From an uncultured Clostridia bacterium (GTDB lineage Bacteria > Bacillota > Clostridia > TANB77 > CAG-508), in assembly GCA_934130085.1 (NCBI GenBank), contig CAKOXK010000001.1, positions 263,613-327,612 on the forward strand: DNA of 64,000 bases, written 5' to 3'. Position numbers and translations under genes: made by a program. Of this stretch, positions 6,689-15,452 are shown piece after piece. Numbering within the stretch: the stretch's first letter is position 1; each line of letters begins with the position of its first letter. Under the pieces are notes generated by a model. It searched no databases and was not told the origin of the DNA. It saw only the letters and a list, made by a program, of their open reading frames with translations.

Positions 6689-7533
6689 TGGAAGTAATAT
6701 ACAAACTAATGGAAATAATTTTACCATTTGATTTTATAAAATTTAGCTTTATGAAAAATGCTTTTTTAGCAATAATACTTGTTTCACCAATTTTTGCACT
6801 ATTAGGAACAATGATTGTAAACAAGAAAATGGCATTTTTCTCTGATGCTTTGGGGCATTCGGCGCTTACAGGAATTGCTTTGGGGACTATTTTAGGGATT
6901 AGCAATATAAATATTTCAATGCTCATTTTTGCCATAGCATTTGCAATTTTACTTAATTATGTAAAAAATAAAACAAGCTATGGAGCAGATACAATTATTA
7001 GCGTATTTTCATCAATTGCCATAGCATTAGGCCTTGCAATACTTGCAAAAACAGGGGATTTTAATAAATATTCAAGCTATTTGGTAGGAGATGTTTTAAG
7101 TATAACAAAACAAGAGATTCTCTTCTTATTTATCGCATTCATTTTAGTGCTTGTTTTCTGGTTAACTATGTTTAATAAAATTAATGCAATTTCAATAAAC
7201 AGTATGCTTGCAAAATCAAAGGGAATTAATGTAAAATTACTTGAGAATATATTTGCAATTGTTATAGCTATAATGGTAATGCTTTCAATTAGATGGATTG
7301 GAATTTTATTGATTAATTCAATGATTATATTACCAGCAGCTGCAAGTAGAAATATATCTAAAAATATAAGATCATATCACGCGTTTTCAATTGTTTTTGC
7401 ACTTATTTCTGGAATCTTTGGACTAATCATTTCATATTATACAGATATTCCAACAGGACCAATGATTGTAATTTTATCAGGAATAATTTATTTTATAACT
7501 TTTGCAATGAAAAAAGTAGAGGATAAAAAATGA
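6688..7533 (+). CDS. Metal ABC transporter permease (ZnuB/MntC family)
   Basis: A 281-residue integral membrane protein with about eight or nine hydrophobic segments, the normal size for the ABC-3 permease family. FFSDALGHSALTGIALG (about residues 50-66) is the conserved family segment facing the ATPase, and IGILLINSMIILPAA near 210-224 is another hallmark. It overlaps the ATPase gene by 1 nt and the following penicillin-binding protein gene by 4 nt (ATGA). Confidence 0.93.
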   Translation: MEVIYKLMEIILPFDFIKFSFMKNAFLAIILVSPIFALLGTMIVNKKMAFFSDALGHSALTGIALGTILGISNINISMLIFAIAFAILLNYVKNKTSYGADTIISVFSSIAIALGLAILAKTGDFNKYSSYLVGDVLSITKQEILFLFIAFILVLVFWLTMFNKINAISINSMLAKSKGINVKLLENIFAIVIAIMVMLSIRWIGILLINSMIILPAAASRNISKNIRSYHAFSIVFALISGIFGLIISYYTDIPTGPMIVILSGIIYFITFAMKKVEDKK

Positions 7534-9530
7534 GTAAAAAGAGAGTAGACAATAAAAAATTTAGAAAAATTGAAAAGAATGATAAAATTGGAAAGAACCA
7601 CAAAAAAAGAAAAAATAGAGTAATTTTGCCCTTGTTGTTTTTTATAGTTTGTTTTTTAATTGGTGCATTTATATACTCAAATAGAACTAAAGCATCTGTA
7701 TGTGTTAAGGAATATTTTAAGTTACTTGGAAATAAAGAATACGATAAAATGTATGATTTAGTTTCAACAGATATGAGCAAAGATGACTTTGTAAACAGAG
7801 TAAAAAATATATATGATGGAATTGAGGCAAGTGAGATATCAATTACAATAGGGGCAAATTCAATTGATAATGTAGATGGAACAACCAAAGTTACTTATAC
7901 AAATTCTATGCAAACAATGGCCGGAGAACTAAGTTTTGTGAATAGTTGCAAAGTAAAAGAGGTTAACGGAAAATACAAAATTTTATGGACATCTTCTGTA
8001 ATATACCCAGATCTTTCAAACGATGAAAAGGTCAGAGTGAATAAAGAAGAGAGTACAAGAGGAAGTTTGCTAGATAGAAATGATATTCCAATAGCAAAAG
8101 ATGGAACAGTATATGAGGTAGGAATAGTTCCAGGGAAGCTAAATGAAAAAGAAAAGTCTATAAAAGAAATATCTAATTTATTAAAAATTGATGAAGAGCA
8201 AATAAATAAAAGTTTAAATGCTTCTTATGTGACGGATAACACATTTGTACCTTTAAAGAAATTTTCAAAGGAAAACCAGGAGCTTAAATTAGATTTATTA
8301 AAGATCAAGGGTATAATGATTACTGATGCAAAAGCAAGGGTTTATCCATATAAAAATGCAACATCTATAATGACTGGATATGTGCAAAATGGAGAAGGAA
8401 AGTCAGGATTAGAATATGCGTTAAATGACAAATTAAAAGGAGAAGATGGGCAAGAAATCTATATTGAAAAAGATGGAAAAAAAGATAAAACAATAATAAA
8501 AAAGTCAGTAAAAAATGGGGAAAGTATTAAGTTAACAGTAGATGCAAATGTTATGAAACAAATATATGAAAAATATGCTAATGATGAAGCTTGTGTTGTA
8601 AAAATGAATTATGCAACAGGCGAAATAATTGCATTAGTAAGTACTCCATCTTATGATGCAAATGATTTTTCTGTTGGAATTTCTGATGAAGAATGGCAAG
8701 AGCTACAAAACGATGAAAGAAAGCCGATGTACAACAGATATCTTTCAATATATGTTCCAGGGTCTTCAATAAAACCAATAGTAGGAGCAATAGGTTTAGA
8801 AACGAACTCTTTTACAGCAAGTGAGAATTTTGGAAAAAGCACAAAGAAATGGCAAAAAGATGCTAGTTGGGAAGACTTATATGTTACTACACTAGAAACG
8901 TATGATGGTGACTCGAATTTAGAAAATGCACTAATTTATTCTGATAACATATACTTTGCTAAGGCAGCATTAAAAATTGGGGAAAGTACATTTAAGAAAT
9001 GGCTTGATAATTTAATGTTTAATGAAAAAATTGAATTTACTCAAGATATACAAAAATCAATGTATGGCAAAATAGACAGTGATGCCTCACTAGCTAATAG
9101 CGGATATGGACAAGCTGAAATGCTTGTAAATCCAATACATCTGGCAAGTATGTATTCAATGTTTGCAACATCAGGAACAATGGTAAAGCCATACATTTTA
9201 TATGAAAAAGACGGAAACAGTAAGAAAAAAACATTAAAAGAAAATATAATTACAGAAAAGACATGCGAAACTATAAAACAAGACCTAAAAGAAGTGGTTG
9301 AAAAAGGAACTGCAAAAGATTGCATGATAGAAGGAAAAAATATCTATGGTAAAACAGGAACCGCAGAAAAAAAGAAAGATCAAAATGATAAAAATGGTGA
9401 GGAAATAGGCTGGTTTAATGCATTTGATGATCAAAATAATCTTATAATATCAATGTGTGAGAATGTAAAGAATAAGGGTGGAAGTCATTATGTTGTAAAA
9501 AAGACAAAAGAGATATTTGAAGAAACATAA
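7530..9530 (+). CDS. Class B penicillin-binding protein with MecA-like N-terminal domain
   Basis: A 666-residue peptidoglycan transpeptidase. It has a basic cytoplasmic start, one membrane anchor (about 30-50), an NTF2-like MecA_N domain (about 53-155), the PBP dimerisation domain opening with ESTRGSLLDRN, and the transpeptidase domain. Active-site motifs are present: SSIK at 412-415 (nucleophile S412), SDN at 471-473 and KTG at 608-610. The MecA-type N-terminal domain places it with PBP2a/PBP3-like class B enzymes, which often have low beta-lactam affinity; resistance is not shown by the sequence. Its 4-nt overlap with the metal permease puts it in that operon, an unusual partnership. Confidence 0.92.
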   Translation: MSKKRVDNKKFRKIEKNDKIGKNHKKRKNRVILPLLFFIVCFLIGAFIYSNRTKASVCVKEYFKLLGNKEYDKMYDLVSTDMSKDDFVNRVKNIYDGIEASEISITIGANSIDNVDGTTKVTYTNSMQTMAGELSFVNSCKVKEVNGKYKILWTSSVIYPDLSNDEKVRVNKEESTRGSLLDRNDIPIAKDGTVYEVGIVPGKLNEKEKSIKEISNLLKIDEEQINKSLNASYVTDNTFVPLKKFSKENQELKLDLLKIKGIMITDAKARVYPYKNATSIMTGYVQNGEGKSGLEYALNDKLKGEDGQEIYIEKDGKKDKTIIKKSVKNGESIKLTVDANVMKQIYEKYANDEACVVKMNYATGEIIALVSTPSYDANDFSVGISDEEWQELQNDERKPMYNRYLSIYVPGSSIKPIVGAIGLETNSFTASENFGKSTKKWQKDASWEDLYVTTLETYDGDSNLENALIYSDNIYFAKAALKIGESTFKKWLDNLMFNEKIEFTQDIQKSMYGKIDSDASLANSGYGQAEMLVNPIHLASMYSMFATSGTMVKPYILYEKDGNSKKKTLKENIITEKTCETIKQDLKEVVEKGTAKDCMIEGKNIYGKTGTAEKKKDQNDKNGEEIGWFNAFDDQNNLIISMCENVKNKGGSHYVVKKTKEIFEET

Positions 9531-9570
9531 TGAACTTATTTTAATAAAATAAGTAAGAAAGGAGATTATA

Positions 9571-10137
9571 ATGGGAAGAGTTATTTGGAAAAGTGGAACA
9601 TTTATATATCCAATACCAGCAGTACTTGTTACATCAGGAAACATGGAAAAATCAAATATAATGACAGTTGCATGGACAGGAATTTTAAACACAAATCCTG
9701 CAACAGTATACATTTCAGTAAGACCAGAAAGATACTCATTTGGACTAATAAATGAAAATAAGGAATTTGTAATTAACCTTACAAATGAAAGACTTTTATA
9801 CGCAACAGATTGGTGCGGAGTAAAAAGTGGAAAAGACTTTGACAAGTTTAAAGAAATGCACCTAACAAAAGAAAAAGCAAAATTTGTAAAATGTCCAATA
9901 ATAAAGGAAAGTCCAGTTGCAATAGAATGTAGAGTTGAAGAAGCAATACCTCTAGGATCACATACAATGTTTAAAGCAAGCGTATTATCAATTGATGCTG
10001 ATGAAAAATATGTTGATGAAAAGGGAGCATTCGATATACAAAAATGTAACCTTATAGCGTATGCAAATGGAGGATATTATTCATTAGGAAAAAAGATGGG
10101 AACATTCGGGTTCTCTGTTAGAAAAAAGAAAAAATAA
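9571..10137 (+). CDS. Flavin reductase family protein (FMN-binding split barrel)
   Basis: A 188-residue protein of the flavin reductase/flavoredoxin family. The start (WKSGTFIYPIPAVLVTSG), NIMTVAWTGILNTNPATVYISVRPERYS and the C-terminal NLIAYANGGYYSLGKKMGTFG (in two parts) follow the family pattern for FMN binding. It probably moves electrons between NAD(P)H or another donor and a flavin partner. It stands 40 nt after the PBP gene behind an AT-rich hairpin (9535-9553) and has an AAAGGAG site, so it may be a separate unit. The partner and substrate cannot be told from sequence. Confidence 0.85.
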   Translation: MGRVIWKSGTFIYPIPAVLVTSGNMEKSNIMTVAWTGILNTNPATVYISVRPERYSFGLINENKEFVINLTNERLLYATDWCGVKSGKDFDKFKEMHLTKEKAKFVKCPIIKESPVAIECRVEEAIPLGSHTMFKASVLSIDADEKYVDEKGAFDIQKCNLIAYANGGYYSLGKKMGTFGFSVRKKKK

Positions 10138-10145
10138 TTTAATAT

Positions 10146-10272
10146 AAAAATAAATATAATATTGTTTTCTCATGCCTTGCTTAAAACAAGATTTGTCTTC
10201 TATAAATTTGTTTTATTCGCGCTTCGCTTGGTCGCTGCGCGGCATTTTGAAAACAATATTATATTTATTTTT
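10146..10272. repeat. Dispersed palindromic repeat element, intact copy
   Basis: This 127-bp element has 24-bp perfect terminal inverted repeats (10146-10169 and 10249-10272). Inside are TCATGCCTTGC near the left and a GC-rich GCGCTTCGCTTGG...GCTGCGCGGCATTTTG segment near the right. The same termini or inner motifs recur near 2119, 27565, 29640, 43991, 44056 and 51265. No protein is encoded, so it is a non-autonomous repeat (MITE- or REP-like). Confidence 0.75.
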
Positions 10273-10329
10273 TATTATATATACTTGTAGTTTTGTCGCT
10301 TTTTGTCGATTTTGGGCACACGATTTTTC

Positions 10330-10358
10330 TTGACAATTTATGTAAATCGTATTATAGT
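10330..10358 (+). promoter_or_regulatory. Promoter of the fibro-slime surface protein gene
   Basis: Perfect TTGACA at 10330-10335 and TATAGT at 10353-10358, spacing 17 nt. The mRNA leader would be about 120 nt and contains a weak AATGAAT/ATTCATT hairpin around 10421-10458. Confidence 0.65.
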
Positions 10359-10487
10359 AAAACTAAATTGTTAATTTCAAAAAATTTAATTCGAAATTTT
10401 CCCTAAACAATTAAGTAATATAAATGAATTTATCTAAGGGGAAGGTTTATTCATTTATTAATTAAATTTTATATTAAAAGGAGTTTT

Positions 10488-13064
10488 ATGGAGAGAAAAA
10501 TGTTGTTAAAAACATTTGCGTTAACTACGCTTTTGGCAACATCAACACTTTTTTTAACTTCATCATGTAATCTTAAATCGTATGCGACTAATAATTGTGT
10601 GAGTGTGGATGAAGATAAAATAAGGTATGTAAATTGCGCATTGGCTGATATTGATGCAAATAACTATAATCAAATGATTAGAAAGATTACAAATGACGAA
10701 TATGAAAGTTTATCTGAAGATAGAAAGAAGGAGTATGATAGAAATTTCTTAGTTTTTGGTAAAAATGCTACAAGTGGTGTGCAGAATGGTTTTGGAAAGT
10801 ATACTGGTGTGGAGCATAGATTTATTCCTGCTGCAACGCAGAATATTGTAAAAGAAAGACTTATAAATGGTGAAGTTTATACTAAAGATGAATATGAAAA
10901 TGGAAATTCTTTATTTCCTATTAATGGCGTAAAAAGTGAAGAGAAAAATGCTTTTAAGGAAGTCTTGAATAATGGATGGAAGTTTCCTTTAGTAGAATAT
11001 TCAAATGGGTTTACGGGTTTTAAATCATCAGCCCATCATCTTTATAGAGATTATGCTAATAAACATTTAATTCCTCATTTGAATACAAATAAAAGTGGTT
11101 ATTTTCCTTTTAGTGATTGTTCCTATGATGATTCACATCTTTATACAACATATATTGACTTTGACATATATGTTTCTGGTGATGGAAAAGTTACTAATAG
11201 AGATACTGGGGCTAATGAAGATATTACTATTAATGTAAGCAATGATGATGATTTATGGTTATATATTGATGATAATTTAGTTATTGATAACGGAGGTATT
11301 CATAATGAATCTAATGCGACTTATAATATTGCTAAAAATGAAGTAAGCTATGAGGGTGTTTATGAGCCTGATGCTGATACTATATATAATAATATAACTA
11401 AACAAGGTCTTAAAGAAGGAAAATTAAAAGAGGGTGTGCATACTGTTAAAATTTTTTATTCTCATAGATATGGATGGGAACCTGCGTTCAATTTTACAAC
11501 AAATGCTAAGTTTGTAGCTGCTAATGTAAATTATATTGATAAGGAAAGTAAAAAAGTTATTGATAGTAATGTAATTGCTGCTCATCTTGGAGAAAATTTT
11601 CAAGTCGAAGAAAAGAGTTTTGAAGGCTACAAGCTAATTGAAGAGCCTGAATTTGATACATATACAGCAACAAACCAGATTCAAGACATAAACTTGTATT
11701 ATGGAAAGAAACATACTCTTACAATGATATATGTAGATTATTATAGTAATGAAAAAATCGCAGAAGATGTTGTTTTAAACTTATTTCCAGGAGAGCATTA
11801 TGATAAAAATGAAAAAGAAATAAAAGATTATAAGCTTTACAAGTCACCGGAAAATAAAGAAGGAGAGATGCCTAGCAAGGATGAAATAATTAAATATAGT
11901 TATGTATATTCAAACGCAAAAATAAGTGCAAATTACATTGATAAGAGAACAGGAAAGGTACTTGAGAGTGACAAAAAGTTTGGAGTTGAAAATGAAAAAG
12001 CTGAATTTGAAAACAAACAAATTAATGGTTATAGACTTGTACAATCACCAACAGAAGATGCACTTAAATTTTCCAAGAAAGATAAAACAGTAAATTACTA
12101 TTATGAAAAGGAATATACGTTAACTCTAAATTATATTGACAAAGCAACAAATCAAAATTTAAGAACAGAAAGCAAAAAATTGATTGAGGGCGAAAAGGTA
12201 ACATTAGAAGATAGACAATTTGATAGATATAAGCTCCAAGAAAGTCCAAATACAAGTGAATTTATAATGCAAAATCAAAATGTAACATTAAATTATTATT
12301 ATGCATTTCAAACCAAAATAATTGTAAAATATATAGTAAAGAATTCAAATGAGGTGTTAGAAAATTTTGAAGAATACAGAAACGAAGGTGAAACATATAA
12401 ATCAAGCGAAAAGCAGTTTGAAAATTATAAATTAATAGAAAAACCTAGAAAAGAAGAAAATATTCTAACAAAAGAAGATTTACAAATTACTTATTATTAC
12501 AGAAAATTGAACTTTAATCTGAAATTAAAGATGGAACTAAAAAAAGCGTATATAAATGAACATTATTATGAGCTTGAGGGAAAACTTGACAAAATTGAAA
12601 CACAAATAAGAGAGGCAAATTCATCATCAAATGTTAAAGTGTTTTACAATTTGAACGTTGAAAATAATTCAGAGAGATCTGGAGGAGCTACAATAAGAGT
12701 AAATCTACCAGCAGGATATGTTGCCATCGAAAGTAGCAATTATAAAATAAATGATGATAACACGCTAACAATAAATTTATCAGATATAAACATAAATGAA
12801 ACAAGAGAGATTGAAATAATAATAAAAAAGAACGAAGAACGTGATATATCAGAAACATTAACTACAATTGCTAATATTGAAATGACAACAGTAGAAGAAG
12901 CAAATTTAAAAGATAATGAGGCTAAATGCGAACTTGTAATAATGCCAAGAACAGGAGCTAAAAAAATGGCTGTACATGGGCTAATATGTATAACGTTAAT
13001 TACATTAATAGTATGCTTAGCATTAAAAAAAGATGAAAAGGCAAGAAAAAGTGAAGGCGATTAA
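10488..13064 (+). CDS. Wall-anchored fibro-slime domain protein with MucBP-like repeats
   Basis: An 858-residue surface protein. The N-terminus has a long signal peptide with Cys in SSCNLK. A PA14-like fibro-slime domain follows (about 100-345), with DLWLYIDDNLVIDNGGIH and GVHTVKIFYSHRYGWEPAF. Then come about five MucBP-like repeats (about 345-680), each starting like VNYIDKESKKVI and holding a (Y/F)xNYKL or GY(K/R)L segment, then NYYY. A beta-rich stalk domain leads to MPRTGAKK, a hydrophobic helix and a KKDEKARK tail, a sortase signal with M in place of L. It is probably covalently attached to peptidoglycan and binds glycan or mucin; the ligand is inferred. It is monocistronic with its own promoter. 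Confidence 0.85.
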   Translation: MERKMLLKTFALTTLLATSTLFLTSSCNLKSYATNNCVSVDEDKIRYVNCALADIDANNYNQMIRKITNDEYESLSEDRKKEYDRNFLVFGKNATSGVQNGFGKYTGVEHRFIPAATQNIVKERLINGEVYTKDEYENGNSLFPINGVKSEEKNAFKEVLNNGWKFPLVEYSNGFTGFKSSAHHLYRDYANKHLIPHLNTNKSGYFPFSDCSYDDSHLYTTYIDFDIYVSGDGKVTNRDTGANEDITINVSNDDDLWLYIDDNLVIDNGGIHNESNATYNIAKNEVSYEGVYEPDADTIYNNITKQGLKEGKLKEGVHTVKIFYSHRYGWEPAFNFTTNAKFVAANVNYIDKESKKVIDSNVIAAHLGENFQVEEKSFEGYKLIEEPEFDTYTATNQIQDINLYYGKKHTLTMIYVDYYSNEKIAEDVVLNLFPGEHYDKNEKEIKDYKLYKSPENKEGEMPSKDEIIKYSYVYSNAKISANYIDKRTGKVLESDKKFGVENEKAEFENKQINGYRLVQSPTEDALKFSKKDKTVNYYYEKEYTLTLNYIDKATNQNLRTESKKLIEGEKVTLEDRQFDRYKLQESPNTSEFIMQNQNVTLNYYYAFQTKIIVKYIVKNSNEVLENFEEYRNEGETYKSSEKQFENYKLIEKPRKEENILTKEDLQITYYYRKLNFNLKLKMELKKAYINEHYYELEGKLDKIETQIREANSSSNVKVFYNLNVENNSERSGGATIRVNLPAGYVAIESSNYKINDDNTLTINLSDININETREIEIIIKKNEERDISETLTTIANIEMTTVEEANLKDNEAKCELVIMPRTGAKKMAVHGLICITLITLIVCLALKKDEKARKSEGD

Positions 13065-13091
13065 AATATGATGAAAAATAACGTGACTAAG

Positions 13092-13160
13092 CTATGCAGA
13101 TTTAATGAATAAGAAAAATGCACTTAATAGTTGAATTAAAAATTTCAGAGCCAGCTTGCG
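13092..13160 (+). pseudogene. Degenerate duplicate of the pth gene start
   Basis: The sequence from about 13092 aligns without gaps to 13450-13515, the leader and first codons of pth, offset 358 nt. The counterpart of the pth ATG is 13118 and reads MHLIVELKISEP against MYLIVGLGNPEP. It then loses similarity, so it is a non-functional partial duplication. Confidence 0.55.
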
Positions 13161-13475
13161 ATTACTTTTTTCTCATAACTTATACGATATATTTTTTAGG
13201 AATAAAATCAACATCTTTAAAAATTGTGAGAAAATGAGAGATTGAAAAATTATACAAATAGTAGTATTATAAAATTGATTAAAAATTAGTAGGAAAGGTT
13301 AAATTTGCAAAATAGAAGTCAATTATCAAAATGTCAAATATGAAATGTAAAAGGTAAAATGTAAAATATAAAATATGAAATATGAAATATACAATATATA
13401 ATATATTTATATTATATTATATAACATTTGGAAGATATGAGAAAATGTCTAATGCAAATTTAATGAATAAAGAAA
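13161..13475. other. AT-rich intergenic stretch with short degenerate repeats
   Basis: No gene seen. From about 13326 to 13410 the sequence is a run of degenerate 7-8 nt units of the AAAATAT / GAAATAT type, followed by an almost pure AT tract before pth. Confidence 0.5.
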
Positions 13476-14033
13476 ATGTATTTAATAGTTGGATTAGGAA
13501 ACCCAGAACCAGAGTATAGCAAAACACGTCATAATGTTGGTTTTGATGCAGTCAATTTAATTTCACAAAAGTATAATATCCCATTTGATAAAAAAGGATT
13601 TGATGGAATATATGGTATAGGAGAGATAGATGGAAAAAAAGTAATTCTTCTAAAGCCACAAACATATATGAATGAAAGTGGAAAGTCAATTATACAAGTA
13701 AAGAATTTTTACAAAATTCCAATAGAAAATATAATTATAATTCATGATGAAATGGATTTTGATGTCGGAAATGTTAAGCTAAGAAAACAAGGAGGAACAG
13801 GAACACATAATGGAATGAAATCTGTTGTAAATGAATTAAAATCTAAGAACTTTCCTAGAGTAAGAATAGGAACTGGAATGCCAATATTTAAAGATTTGAT
13901 GATAGATTATGTAATTAAAAAATTGACAGATGAAGAATATGAAAAACTTAAAGAACCAATCAAAACTGCAAGTGAGGCAGCAGTTTCAATAGTAAAAGAT
14001 GGTATAGATTTGTCTATGAACAAATATAATTAA
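13476..14033 (+). CDS. pth: Peptidyl-tRNA hydrolase
   Basis: A 185-residue Pth that frees tRNA from peptidyl-tRNA drop-off products in the cytosol. The start YLIVGLGNPEPEYSKTRHNVGF carries N10 and catalytic H19; the HDEMDF segment holds D91; GGTGTHNGMKS is the conserved substrate-binding segment. Length is normal. The ATG has no clear GGAGG, only an A-rich leader, unlike most genes here. A decayed copy of the leader and start lies 358 nt upstream. Confidence 0.96.
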   Translation: MYLIVGLGNPEPEYSKTRHNVGFDAVNLISQKYNIPFDKKGFDGIYGIGEIDGKKVILLKPQTYMNESGKSIIQVKNFYKIPIENIIIIHDEMDFDVGNVKLRKQGGTGTHNGMKSVVNELKSKNFPRVRIGTGMPIFKDLMIDYVIKKLTDEEYEKLKEPIKTASEAAVSIVKDGIDLSMNKYN

Positions 14034-14131
14034 AAGAACGCCAATTACAAAAAGTAAAACGGTATAATATAAAAAAGAAAAAAAGAATAAATAGTTAGGT
14101 ACTTAATAATTAGCTAGCAGAAGGAAGAAAA

Positions 14132-15298
14132 ATGACTGAAAACAAAAGTATAAATAAAATAATCATAAAAGAAAATGATAAAAACGACATAGAAATTTTT
14201 GTGTATCAAGATGAAAATTTAATAGAGCAATATTCTGAAAAAAATGATCAAAAGAGGCTTGAGGGAAATATATACTGGGGAAAGGTAGACAAAATTGTAG
14301 AAGGAATGCAAGAGGTTTTTATAGATATAGGAATTGATAAAAAAGCACTTGCACATGTTGATGATATTGTACTAAAAGAAAATATGAAAGATTGTTTAAA
14401 TCAGAATAATGAAAAGCCTAATATTAAAAAAGTGATAAAACCAACAGACAAAATAATAGTTCAAGTAAAGAAGGATGGAGTAGGCGAAAAAGGACCAAAA
14501 GTTACTAAAAATATTAAACTCTTTGGAAGGTATGTTATATTAATGCCATTTTCAAAAATTATTACAATATCAAATAAAATAAAAAATGAAGCTGAAAAGC
14601 AAAGAATAATTAACATATTAAAGAATAGAAATATGCAATATGGAGTAATAGCTAGGACTTTATCTAAGGAAGTTACAGCAAAAGAAATAAATGAAGATAT
14701 AGATAAGTTACTAGATTTATGGGATGAAATAAAATTAAAGATTGTAAATGAGAAGGCACCTAAACTATTATATGATAATCAAGGCTTATTAGGAAAAATA
14801 ATTACAGACTTAGATACTAATAATGTTCAAATCATAACCAATAGTGAAAATGTAAAAAAAAGAATAGAGATAATAGATGATAATGCAAAGGTATTGATAG
14901 GAAATATTAAAAATACAGAAAGAACTATGCCAAGAAAAGTGTGGCTAAAATGTGGAGCATACATAACAATAGATATGACTGAAGCATTAGTTGCAATAGA
15001 TGTAAACTCTGCAAAGTGTATCGGAAAAAAAGATGCTGAAGAGAACATATTGAAAGTCAACAAAGAAGCAGCAAAACAAATTGCAAAAGAAATCAGGTTA
15101 AGAGATTTAGGAGGAATAATAGTAATTGATTTTATTGATATGCAAAAAGAAAAAGACAGAGAAGAGGTTAAAAAAATAATTACTAATGAACTGAGTCAAG
15201 ATAGAGCAAAAGTACAAGTATTCGAATTTACAAAGCTTGGATTGCTCGAAATAGCAAGAAAACCGATATTTGCAAATGAAAAAAAGACTATTCTTTAA
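14132..15298 (+). CDS. Ribonuclease E/G family protein, short form
   Basis: A 388-residue RNase E/G-type endoribonuclease for RNA processing and decay. An S1-like domain (GNIYWGKVDKIVEGMQEVFIDIG, read from residue 49) is followed by the AU/5'-sensor region (GVIARTLSKE) and the DNase I-like catalytic core with DVNSAK and DFIDM, which hold the metal-binding aspartates. The protein ends at LGLLEIARKPIFANEKK, just before the place where RNase G/E has its CPxC zinc-link motif, so it lacks that dimer-organising element. No frameshifted continuation is seen after the stop. A GAAGGAAG site precedes the ATG. Confidence 0.88.
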   Translation: MTENKSINKIIIKENDKNDIEIFVYQDENLIEQYSEKNDQKRLEGNIYWGKVDKIVEGMQEVFIDIGIDKKALAHVDDIVLKENMKDCLNQNNEKPNIKKVIKPTDKIIVQVKKDGVGEKGPKVTKNIKLFGRYVILMPFSKIITISNKIKNEAEKQRIINILKNRNMQYGVIARTLSKEVTAKEINEDIDKLLDLWDEIKLKIVNEKAPKLLYDNQGLLGKIITDLDTNNVQIITNSENVKKRIEIIDDNAKVLIGNIKNTERTMPRKVWLKCGAYITIDMTEALVAIDVNSAKCIGKKDAEENILKVNKEAAKQIAKEIRLRDLGGIIVIDFIDMQKEKDREEVKKIITNELSQDRAKVQVFEFTKLGLLEIARKPIFANEKKTIL

Positions 15299-15324
15299 TT
15301 CTGAATACAGATTTAATAAGAAAA

Positions 15325-15353
15325 GATGAGTAAAGATTTCATCTTTACTCATC
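15325..15353. terminator. Bidirectional hairpin between convergent genes
   Basis: A perfect 13-bp stem (15325-15337 with 15341-15353) and 3-nt loop, flanked by A and T runs. It lies between the RNase G-like gene and the convergent acyl-CoA synthetase gene. Several degenerate ACTCAT(T/C) direct repeats follow up to about 15400. Confidence 0.7.
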
Positions 15354-15452
15354 AAAACTACTCATTAGAATAACTCATCGAAATTACTCATTGAAATTTA
15401 ATTTCCAAGTTTAACTTTTTTAGTTTGTTTTTTTATGTTCATATTTTTAGGT

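Noticed and set aside
10146..10272. Palindromic element as an insertion sequence
   Set aside because: It is 127 bp long and encodes nothing, and no transposase is in the window; it is treated as a non-autonomous repeat.
15354..15400. ACTCAT direct repeats as a regulatory array
   Set aside because: Units are degenerate, few and lie between convergent genes, so they may be just slippage products.
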